Shown piece by piece: positions 57,022-64,000 of a stretch of 64,000 bases of DNA. The stretch is from Chloroflexota bacterium (lineage in GTDB: Bacteria; Chloroflexota; Dehalococcoidia; Tepidiformales; Tepidiformaceae). The stretch's first letter is position 1. The number at the start of each line of letters is the position of its first letter. The stretch is taken from positions 1 to 64,000 of the forward strand of contig JACPOQ010000083.1 of assembly GCA_016191435.1 (NCBI GenBank), in the 5' to 3' direction. The notes beneath the pieces are model-generated. The model did not search any database and was not told the origin of the DNA. It worked only from the letters and a program-made list of their open reading frames with translations. Both the position numbers and the translations under genes were made by a program.

Positions 57022-59541
57022 ATGCCGCCAGCCATCGACCCCACCCTCCGCCGCCTCGACGATTGCGGCTGTTGCAAGGGCGTAACGGCGGAAACGCCCG
57101 CGCCAATCGATAACCGCCCCGGCCTGACCGCGATCGCCTACCGCGCCGGGACGCACGCCTCGTTCAAAGCAAGCATGTTTGCCGAAATCTCCGCCTCGGA
57201 TACGGTCGCGCTGCGTGCCCTCCAAACCCGCGACGACGACGATTTCACGGTCGCGCTCACGGACTCCTGGGCGATGGCGCTCGATGTGCTCACCTTTTAC
57301 CAGGAACGCCTCGCCAACGAGTCGTACCTGCGGACGGCCACCGAGCGGCTTTCCGTCGCGGAGCTGGCGCGCCTCATCGGTTACGAGCCGCGGCCGGGCC
57401 TCGCCGCGAGCACACGGCTCGCCTTCACGCTCGAGCAGGCAGCCGGCGCACCTGCCGAGGTCACCCTCGCGCCGGGACTCCGCGTGCAGAGCATCCCCGG
57501 CCCGGATGAAGCCCCCCAAACATTCGAGACCGTCGAGGAGATCACGGCACGGCCCGCCTGGAACGCCATGCCTGCTCGCGCGGCTGCGCCCCAGGCGCTC
57601 TCCCCGGCGATGGGCACGCTCTGGCTGGAGGGCACCGGCACCAACCTCAAGACGGGCGACCAGGTCCTCATCATCGCCGGGGCGGGGGCGCTCCTCTGGG
57701 CGATGCGCCGCGTCGCCACGGTCACGCCCGACGACGCCGCGAGCCGCACGCGCGTGCAGTTCGAGCCGCTGGACTACGGCCCGCTCCCGGCGCAGGCGGG
57801 GGCGACGCCCGGCGTGTGGGCCTTGCGCTCCCGCGCCGCGCCCTTTGGCCACAACGCCCAGCTCAAGCCCCCGCCCGACAAGCCGGCGGATATCGAGAAC
57901 TCGACCGAATGGGGCCTCTCCGAACCCAACGCCCGCATCCTCTCGCTCGACGCCGTCTACGACCAGGTGCGCCCCGATAGCTGGCTCGTCATCGAACGCT
58001 CCTGGTACTACATCGGCTGGCTGCGCGGCCTGCCGGCGACCTCGGACGCGCGCGTGCGGCTCCTCAGGCGCGCAAGCCAGGTCCGCGTCGCCTCGCGCGC
58101 GGCCTACGGGCTCACCGGACGGGTCACGCAGCTCACGCTCGACGACGACTGGCTCGATGGCTTCGAATGGTCCGCCTGGTGGCTCCGGGAGACGGCCGTG
58201 TTTGCGCGCAGCGAGCTGCTTCCTGTCGCCGAAGCGCCGCTGGTCGGCACGTTGCCCGCGAACGCGCTGCAGCTCGCCGGCGACTTCTCGGACCTGTCCG
58301 CCGGCCGCCACATCGTGGTTTCGGGCAAGGCGCCCGGCGTCGCGCAGGACGCTCCCATGCTCCACGAGCTCGCGACTATCAAGGCTGTCGCCGTATCCGG
58401 CGCCATCACCACCCTCACGCTCGAAGCGAACCTCGCCACCGCGTTCGACCGCCAGACGGTCACCGTCAATGCGAATGTCGCGCTTGCGACCCACGGCGAG
58501 ACCGTGTCGGAAGTGCTGGGCAGCGGTAATGCCCGGCAGGCGTACCAGCAATTCGCGCTGCGCGGCAGCCCGCTCACGTACCTCTCGGCCGTGAACCCGG
58601 CCGGCGCCGCCCCGGAGCTGGAAGTGCGCGTCAACGACCTTCTCTGGCAGTCGTCGCCAACGCTCTACGGCCACGGACCCGCCGAGCGGATCTATGTGCT
58701 CCGCCAGGAAGGAGAGGGCCGCACCACCGTGGAGTTCGGCGACGGCGCCACCGGCGCGCGCCTTCCCACCGGCAGCGAACAGGTCCGAGCCACCTACCGC
58801 AAAGGCCTGGGCAAGGGCGGCAACCTGAAGGCCGGCCAGCTGAGCCTGCTGATGACGCGCCCCCTCGGCGTGAAGGAGGTACTCAACCCGGCGCCCGCCG
58901 AAGGCGGCAGCGATCCCGAGCCGCGCGACCACGCGCGCGCGAATGCCCCCCTGACCGTGCTCACCATCGGCCGCGTGGTTTCTCTTCGGGACTACGAGGA
59001 CTTCGCCCGCGGCTTTGCAGGTATCGCGAAGGCGCTCGCCAGCTGGACGTGGGGCGGCCAGCGGCAAGGCATCATCGTCACCGTCGCCGGCGAGGGAGGC
59101 GCCGCCGTGCCCGAGACGGGCGAAACCTGCGCAAACCTCGTCGCAGCGCTGCGGGCCTACGGTGACCCGTACGTACCGCTTCGGCTCTCTTCCTATGCGC
59201 CGCGGGGCTTCGTCCTTGCCGCCACGATTACCCGAACGCCGGATGGTGAGTCGAAGGTCGTCGAAGCCACGGTCCGGGCGGCGCTTCTTGCCGCATTCGC
59301 GTTCGATGCGCGCCAGTTCGGCCAGGCTGTCGCGCTCAGCGAGGTCATGGCTATCATCCAGGCTGTCCCGGGCGTCGCCGGCGTCGATGTCGATGCCCTT
59401 CACCGCCTCGATCTTGTGGGTGGCGCCGGGCTCCAATCGCGCGTGCCCGCGTTCGCGCCCCGTCCCGGTGCGGCGGCGGCCGTCGAGCCGGCCGAACTCC
59501 TCACGCTCGCGGACGCGGATATCACCCTGGCGGTGACGTGA
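57022..59541 (+). CDS. Putative baseplate assembly protein, second J-type wedge (Pvc12-like)
   Basis: 839 residues. TAIAYRAGTHASFKASMFAE, SWAMALDVLTFYQERLANES and YLRTATERLSVAELARLIGY match the putative baseplate assembly family. The central region is beta-rich with an internal DUF-like insertion, and the end contains TTVEFGDGATGARLPTGSEQ, VRATYRKGLGKGGNLKAGQL, then SLRDYEDFARGFAGIAKALA as in J-type proteins. CGCCKG near the N-terminus is again Cys-rich. It starts one base after the previous stop. With the preceding protein it builds the heterodimeric wedge. Confidence 0.93.
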   Translation: MPPAIDPTLRRLDDCGCCKGVTAETPAPIDNRPGLTAIAYRAGTHASFKASMFAEISASDTVALRALQTRDDDDFTVALTDSWAMALDVLTFYQERLANESYLRTATERLSVAELARLIGYEPRPGLAASTRLAFTLEQAAGAPAEVTLAPGLRVQSIPGPDEAPQTFETVEEITARPAWNAMPARAAAPQALSPAMGTLWLEGTGTNLKTGDQVLIIAGAGALLWAMRRVATVTPDDAASRTRVQFEPLDYGPLPAQAGATPGVWALRSRAAPFGHNAQLKPPPDKPADIENSTEWGLSEPNARILSLDAVYDQVRPDSWLVIERSWYYIGWLRGLPATSDARVRLLRRASQVRVASRAAYGLTGRVTQLTLDDDWLDGFEWSAWWLRETAVFARSELLPVAEAPLVGTLPANALQLAGDFSDLSAGRHIVVSGKAPGVAQDAPMLHELATIKAVAVSGAITTLTLEANLATAFDRQTVTVNANVALATHGETVSEVLGSGNARQAYQQFALRGSPLTYLSAVNPAGAAPELEVRVNDLLWQSSPTLYGHGPAERIYVLRQEGEGRTTVEFGDGATGARLPTGSEQVRATYRKGLGKGGNLKAGQLSLLMTRPLGVKEVLNPAPAEGGSDPEPRDHARANAPLTVLTIGRVVSLRDYEDFARGFAGIAKALASWTWGGQRQGIIVTVAGEGGAAVPETGETCANLVAALRAYGDPYVPLRLSSYAPRGFVLAATITRTPDGESKVVEATVRAALLAAFAFDARQFGQAVALSEVMAIIQAVPGVAGVDVDALHRLDLVGGAGLQSRVPAFAPRPGAAAAVEPAELLTLADADITLAVT

Positions 59542-61598
59542 TGGACGCCCAGGAGCTGTACGAACTGCTGCCCGCCATCCACCGGCTGCGTGACCACGCC
59601 GAGGGCGAGCCGCTGCGGGCGCTCCTCGCCGTGCTCGCCCGCGAAGCCGGCGCTGTCGAGGAGAACCTCGCACAGCTCTACGACGACCTCTTCATCGAGA
59701 CCGCCGCGGACTGGGCCGTGCCCTACATCGGCGACCTCATCGGCTACCGCTCGCTCTACGGGGTGACGCCGCAGATCGCCAGCCCGCGCGCAGAAGTTGC
59801 GAACACCATCGGCTACCGGCGCCGGAAGGGCACCGCCTCCATGCTCGAACAGCTCGCGCGCGACGTCACTGGCTGGGATGCGCGTGTGGTCGAGTTCTTC
59901 CAGTTGCTGGCCACGACGCAGTACATGAATCACATCCGCCCCGAGAACCGCGCCACGCCCGACCTGCGGCACTGGAGGCCGCTCGCAGACGCCGGGACGC
60001 CGTTCGATTCGCTCAGCCATACCGCGGACGTCCGGCGCATAAGCCGCGCGCGAGGCCGGTTCAACATCCCCAACATTGGCATCTTCCTCTGGCGCATCGC
60101 TGCGTACTCGCACACGCGCTCGCCGGCGGTCGGGCTCGATGCTCGGCGATTCAGGTTCAGTCCGCTCGGCGCCGACATGCCGCTGTATAACCTGCCGCTC
60201 CCGGAGGCGGCCATCACCCACCTCGCCGAGCCCGCGAACGTCCCGCAGCCGCTGGCGCGCCGCCGCCTGCGCGAGGAGCTGGACCAGCACTACGGCGTCG
60301 GCCGAGCCATCCTCGTCGAGCGCGCCAGCATCGACGCCCAGGGGCGCCTCGACCCGGCCCAACCGATCGTGCCCGTCCCCCTCTCGGACATCCTCGTCTG
60401 CAACCTCCAGGACGTCCCGGATGGCGGCGGCGGTGTTGGCTGGGCGCACACGCCAGTCCCGGCCGCGAAGGTTGCCATCGATCCGGTGCTCGGCCGCCTC
60501 GCGTTCGGCGGCGACGAGACGGGCATGATCCTCGTGAGCTATCAGTACGGCTTCACCGCCGATATGGGCGGCGGCGAGTACGAGCGCGCGGCGACGTTCG
60601 ATGAAGAGCTCGCCCCGGTCCGCCAGGTGGCCATGGATTCGTCGCTGCAAAACGCGCTCGCCCCCGGCGCCGGCGCCGTGGAGATCCGCGACAGCGGCCG
60701 CTACGCCGAGAACCTCTCGCTCGCCGTCCCGGCCGGCGAGCGCATCGAAGTGCGAGGCGCAAATGGCGCCCGCCCTACGCTCGTGCTCGGCGCGGAGTTC
60801 GCCATAGGCGGGGGCGTGGGAGCCGACGTAGCGCTCAACGGGCTGCTCATCGCCGGCGGCACGATTCGCATCAGCGGCTCGCTCCGGCGCGTCCGCCTGT
60901 CGCATTGCACGCTCGTGCCCGGCCTGGGGCTGAACGAAGACGGCACGCCCACAGTGCCGGGTGCGCCCTCCATCGTGCTGGAGTCCGCGGGTACGGCGCT
61001 CGAAATCGACCACTGCATCACGGGCTCGTTGCGCGTGGCCGCCGATGCCACCGTCACCATCAGCGACAGCATCGTCGATGCGCTCGCGGACGACGCCGTC
61101 GCGTTCTCGGGCCTCGATGGCGTCTCGGCTGGCGCGCCGCTCACGTTGCTGAACGCCACAATCATCGGGCGCGTGTGGGCGCGCGAGATGCCGGAAGCGA
61201 CGAACACGCTCTTCCTCGCCGCCCTCCCGGAGCCCGACCCGCCCGGCCCCACGCAGTGGAAGTACCCGGTGCGCGTGGATCAGCGCCAGTCCGGGTGCGT
61301 GCGCTTTTCGTACGTGCCGCCGGGGTCGCGGCTGCCGCGCCGCTATCGCTGCCGGCCGCAATCGGCTGCGGAGGCGGCGCGCGTCCGGCCATCGTTCACG
61401 TCGCGTGGCTACGCCGCCGCCGGCTACGGCCAGTTGAGCCGCCGTTGCGCCCCGGAGATTACCGCCGGCGCGGACGATGGCTCGGAGATGGGCGCCTTCC
61501 ACGGCCTCTTCGGCGCCCAGCGCGAGACCAACCTCCGCGTCCGGCTCGATGAGTACCTCCGGTTCGGGTTGGAGGCCGGCATCTTTTACGCATCCTGA
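59541..61598 (+). CDS. Tail protein I-like wedge protein fused to a parallel beta-helix
   Basis: 685 residues from ATG 59541 (TGATG overlap; the GTG one codon earlier is less likely). The N-terminal ~150 residues resemble P2 gpI/gp7-like tail proteins: LYELLPAIHRLRDHAEGEPL, YDDLFIETAADWAVPYIGDL, IGYRRRKGTASMLEQLARDV. The later half has right-handed beta-helix features: VRLSHCTLVPGLGL, LEIDHCITGSLRVAADATVT, ISDSIVDALADDAVAFSGLD. Beta-helices often contact carbohydrates or act as tail spikes, so the protein may place a receptor- or surface-binding module on the baseplate. That is an inference. Confidence 0.85.
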   Translation: MDAQELYELLPAIHRLRDHAEGEPLRALLAVLAREAGAVEENLAQLYDDLFIETAADWAVPYIGDLIGYRSLYGVTPQIASPRAEVANTIGYRRRKGTASMLEQLARDVTGWDARVVEFFQLLATTQYMNHIRPENRATPDLRHWRPLADAGTPFDSLSHTADVRRISRARGRFNIPNIGIFLWRIAAYSHTRSPAVGLDARRFRFSPLGADMPLYNLPLPEAAITHLAEPANVPQPLARRRLREELDQHYGVGRAILVERASIDAQGRLDPAQPIVPVPLSDILVCNLQDVPDGGGGVGWAHTPVPAAKVAIDPVLGRLAFGGDETGMILVSYQYGFTADMGGGEYERAATFDEELAPVRQVAMDSSLQNALAPGAGAVEIRDSGRYAENLSLAVPAGERIEVRGANGARPTLVLGAEFAIGGGVGADVALNGLLIAGGTIRISGSLRRVRLSHCTLVPGLGLNEDGTPTVPGAPSIVLESAGTALEIDHCITGSLRVAADATVTISDSIVDALADDAVAFSGLDGVSAGAPLTLLNATIIGRVWAREMPEATNTLFLAALPEPDPPGPTQWKYPVRVDQRQSGCVRFSYVPPGSRLPRRYRCRPQSAAEAARVRPSFTSRGYAAAGYGQLSRRCAPEITAGADDGSEMGAFHGLFGAQRETNLRVRLDEYLRFGLEAGIFYAS

Positions 61599-61606
61599 GG
61601 TGACAC

Positions 61607-64000
61607 ATGAACGGCGACTTCAGCCGCGAAACGTTCGACCCGAAGCGACACTACAGCCGCGTCCTCATGCAGCAGGGCCGCGTGCAGCTCGACGCCGACT
61701 GGAACGAGCAGGGCGCCATCGCAGGCTACCTTGCCGAGACGCAGGGCACCGATGTCATCGGCCCGTGCGGCGCGCCCATCGGCAACGCCGGATTCGAAAT
61801 CACCACCGACGGCACGAACCTGAAGATCGGCGCCGGCCGCTTCTACGCCCATGGCATCCTTGTCGAAAACGATTCGGGCGGCATCGACTTCGATGCCCAG
61901 CCCGATTTCCCCGGCGCCAGCCTCAAGGACGCACTCACCGGGATGGCGGCACGCAAGCGCACAATCGCCATCGCCTACCTCGATGTCTGGCGCCGCCACG
62001 TCACGCCACTCGATGACCACCTGTTGCGGGAAGTCGCGCTCGGCGGCCCCGATACCACGACGCGGCTGAAGACCGTCTGGCAGGTGCGCTTGCTCCCGGT
62101 GGCAGCCGGCGGCGGCCGTGCCAGCGAAATCGATAGCCTCACCACCCAGCACAGCGAGCTGGGCTCGAAACTTGCGGACATCGATACCCGGTTCACCGCC
62201 GTCGATGCGGATATCGTGCAGCGGCAGGCGGAGCTGGCCGCGATGCCCGCCACCGGCGCCGCTCGGACGACCCTTGCCCGGGCGATTCAGCGGCTGCAGG
62301 CCCAGCGCGAACAGGCCCAGGGGCAGCGCGTCGAGTTGGCCGCCGCCGCGGCGGAGATAAAGGCGCGGCTCGACGATCTCCGTGCGAAGGCGACCGTCCA
62401 CTGCTCCACACGGTTCGATGAGTGGGATGCGCTCTCCGGCCCGGGCGGCCAGCTCAACGCCCGCGCGAAGCCCGGCGACCCCGCCGACGACCCCTGCGAG
62501 TTGCCCCCGGGCGCTGGCTACACCCGCCTCGAAAACCAGCTCTACCGCGTCGAGGTGCACGAACCCGGCGCACTCGGCAAAGCGACGTTCAAGTGGTCGC
62601 GCGATAACGGCACGGTGGCCACGGCGATCGCGAAGATCAGCGGCAGCAGCGTCTTCGTCCACGACCTCGGGCCCGATGAGGTGCTCGGCTTCGCCAACGG
62701 GCAGTGGGTCGAACTCAGCGACGACGCGCGCGAACTAAACGGCCTGCCCGGTCAGCTCGCCCGCATCGTGGACGTGAAGCCGGCGACGAACGAGCTCGTG
62801 CTCAACCCCGCGCCGCAACCGCTCGCTTCCGGCACGGCCGGCGTCGACCCCGCTCTGCGCCCGAAGCTCCGGCGCTGGGACCAGGTGAACCAGGCCGCCG
62901 CGCCGGCCGACCAGCATGGCGTTGCCACCTCGGCCGGCTGGCTGCCGCTCGAAGACGGCGTCGAGGTGCAGTTCAGCGGCGGGCCGTTCGCAACGGGCGA
63001 CTACTGGCTGGTCCCCGCCCGCACCGCCACGGGCGACCTCGAGTGGCCGCCGTTCGAGGTGCCGAACACCGGCCCGCTCCCGCAATTTCGCCGCGGGATC
63101 CACCACCACTACTGCCGCCTGGCATTGCTCAACGTGGATGGCGAAAAGCTGAAGGTCGTCGAAGACTGCCGGGAGCTGTTCCCGCCGCTGACGGACCTCC
63201 TTTCGGGCGCCGTGAAGCCCGCGCTGCATGTCATCCAGGCCAGCTGGGAGAACGACACCTCCCTGGACATGCAGGCGTTCCTCAAGGATGGCCTGCGCAT
63301 CCGGCTCGATGGCCCGCCCGCCGCCGCGTCCATCAGCAACGACAGCATCCTGGTGACGCTCGACATCCCCTACCAGCCAACCGGCGGGACCGCCGTGCCC
63401 TCCGTGCGCGAGCGCCTGCTCTTGCTCGGCACTCCCGGGCTGGACACCGCCGACCCCCAGACGATCGTCTGGCGCTGGGATCCCGGCACGGGCGGTGTCA
63501 CCCTCGGCCGTGCCAGCGGCACCACGGTTGGCGGCCTCACGACGGCCGCCGCGGCCACACCTTCCTTCCGCCTGAACCTCACGCTGCGCGGCCACGTGAT
63601 CTGGCAGGAAAAGGGCAACGCGCGCCTCTACCTGGACGGCCAGGCCTTCGCCCAACCCGTGACGGACCCCGCCACCGGGGCTGTCCGCACCGCGCTGATC
63701 CTGCCCTCCGGCGACGGTGTCCGCGCCAGCGACTTCGAGAGCTGGTTCTTCCTTGGGCCGGCGCAGACCGGCGTGGCCCCCTTGCGCGTCGCGAAGCTGG
63801 AGTTCATCAGCCTCAACCCCACGGCGGCGCCGATCCTGACCATCGACTCGCTGCCCCCCGATCCCGCAAAGCCGGTCCAGGTGTTCGCCGACACTACCGT
63901 CGCCCGCATCCGCGCGACCCTCAGCCGGGAGGCGCAGGCCGAGGGCGAGTTCGGGCCGGGCGTCCCGCAGCCCGCGTTCATCGAAACCGTGCCGCCGCGG
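61607..64000 (+). CDS. DUF6519 baseplate-associated protein (partial, runs off the right edge)
   Basis: At least 798 residues, open to the window end. TGAGG lies six bases before ATG 61607. The N-terminus NGDFSRETFDPKRHYSRVLM, QQGRVQLDADWNEQGAIAGY is the DUF6519 signature; a coiled-coil insertion (about 165-250) and the core segment LYRVEVHEPGALGKATFKWS, RDNGTVATAI follow. The C-terminal visible part is beta-rich. DUF6519 proteins regularly follow the wedge genes in phage-tail-like clusters and may be outer baseplate or fibre-network components. The role is not proven. Confidence 0.85.
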   Translation, partial: MNGDFSRETFDPKRHYSRVLMQQGRVQLDADWNEQGAIAGYLAETQGTDVIGPCGAPIGNAGFEITTDGTNLKIGAGRFYAHGILVENDSGGIDFDAQPDFPGASLKDALTGMAARKRTIAIAYLDVWRRHVTPLDDHLLREVALGGPDTTTRLKTVWQVRLLPVAAGGGRASEIDSLTTQHSELGSKLADIDTRFTAVDADIVQRQAELAAMPATGAARTTLARAIQRLQAQREQAQGQRVELAAAAAEIKARLDDLRAKATVHCSTRFDEWDALSGPGGQLNARAKPGDPADDPCELPPGAGYTRLENQLYRVEVHEPGALGKATFKWSRDNGTVATAIAKISGSSVFVHDLGPDEVLGFANGQWVELSDDARELNGLPGQLARIVDVKPATNELVLNPAPQPLASGTAGVDPALRPKLRRWDQVNQAAAPADQHGVATSAGWLPLEDGVEVQFSGGPFATGDYWLVPARTATGDLEWPPFEVPNTGPLPQFRRGIHHHYCRLALLNVDGEKLKVVEDCRELFPPLTDLLSGAVKPALHVIQASWENDTSLDMQAFLKDGLRIRLDGPPAAASISNDSILVTLDIPYQPTGGTAVPSVRERLLLLGTPGLDTADPQTIVWRWDPGTGGVTLGRASGTTVGGLTTAAAATPSFRLNLTLRGHVIWQEKGNARLYLDGQAFAQPVTDPATGAVRTALILPSGDGVRASDFESWFFLGPAQTGVAPLRVAKLEFISLNPTAAPILTIDSLPPDPAKPVQVFADTTVARIRATLSREAQAEGEFGPGVPQPAFIETVPPR

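Noticed and set aside
57001..59673. Very long open frame on the minus strand opposite the second wedge gene (and similar ones at 54102-57077, 48827-51058, 44140-46566, 38621-40849)
   Set aside because: These are antisense frames produced by high-GC codon usage; their products are Arg/Gly/Ala-rich with no family motif, while the plus strand holds clear structural proteins.
38825..64000. Prophage or R-type pyocin
   Set aside because: No capsid, terminase, portal, integrase, holin or endolysin is seen, and Pvc15/Pvc16-like genes point to eCIS. The right edge is open, so a defective phage is not fully excluded.
38825..64000. Type VI secretion system
   Set aside because: There are no TssJLM membrane complex, ClpV or split TssB/TssC sheath genes; the single sheath and the Pvc15/16-like genes fit eCIS.

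Overview
The window is GC-rich throughout and packed with genes. It reads like a chromosomal segment of a non-proteobacterial organism, most plausibly Chloroflexota (Dehalococcoidia/Tepidiformia-like), with Actinomycetota as the alternative. The hints are a multi-GAF sensor kinase, F420-type luciferase-like oxidoreductases, HxlR regulators, a DUF6457 protein and a single-sheath contractile injection system. This assignment is an inference from gene content; no rRNA or other marker gene is present.

Region 1 (1-8.4 kb): gene remnants (a CaiB/BaiF CoA-transferase start and a short-chain dehydrogenase tail) precede an 8-GAF hybrid histidine kinase. The kinase overlaps a response regulator-nucleotidyl cyclase, so the pair looks like one signalling unit.

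Region 2 (9-24 kb): a mobile-element zone. It holds an IS21 element whose istA has an in-frame amber codon, the stub of a second IS21 copy beside it, an IS110 transposase remnant that truncates a DEAH-type helicase, and an IS256 element with long inverted repeats. Between these lie intact housekeeping or accessory genes: a VIT-family metal transporter, a TetR regulator and its divergent target with a 16-bp perfect palindrome between them, an SDR-DUF2867 protein, and a P2-type cation ATPase.

Region 3 (24-36.1 kb): a catabolic block. Eight co-directional genes (two crotonase-fold proteins, two luciferase-like monooxygenases, a DinB-fold protein, an acyl-CoA dehydrogenase, an SDR and a zinc-free MDR reductase) lie behind a divergent HxlR regulator. 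Facing them are a molybdopterin oxidoreductase with a DUF6457 partner, an MDR dehydrogenase and a second HxlR regulator. Together they suggest degradation of a CoA-activated organic acid.

Region 4 (36.1-38.5 kb): decayed or frameshifted small genes, a degenerate tRNA-like element and an intact tRNA-Arg(UCG).

Region 5 (38.8 kb to the right edge): one long plus-strand operon for a phage-tail-like contractile injection system (eCIS type). In order it has sheath, tube, zinc-ribbon baseplate protein, Pro/Ala-rich protein, Pvc16-like cap, Pvc15-like AAA+ ATPase, a small protein, a 1584-residue DUF4157 multidomain protein, Pvc7-like and LysM proteins, hub, OB-fold spike, PAAR-like tip, gp25, two J-type baseplate proteins, a tail protein fused to a beta-helix, and a DUF6519 protein cut by the window edge. 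No capsid, terminase, portal, integrase or lysis gene is seen. The 1584-residue protein is the most interesting feature: it has two DUF4157 modules, a separate HExxH protease-like core, a possible Cys-His protease-like domain and a C2-like tail, and it is embedded in the structural operon.
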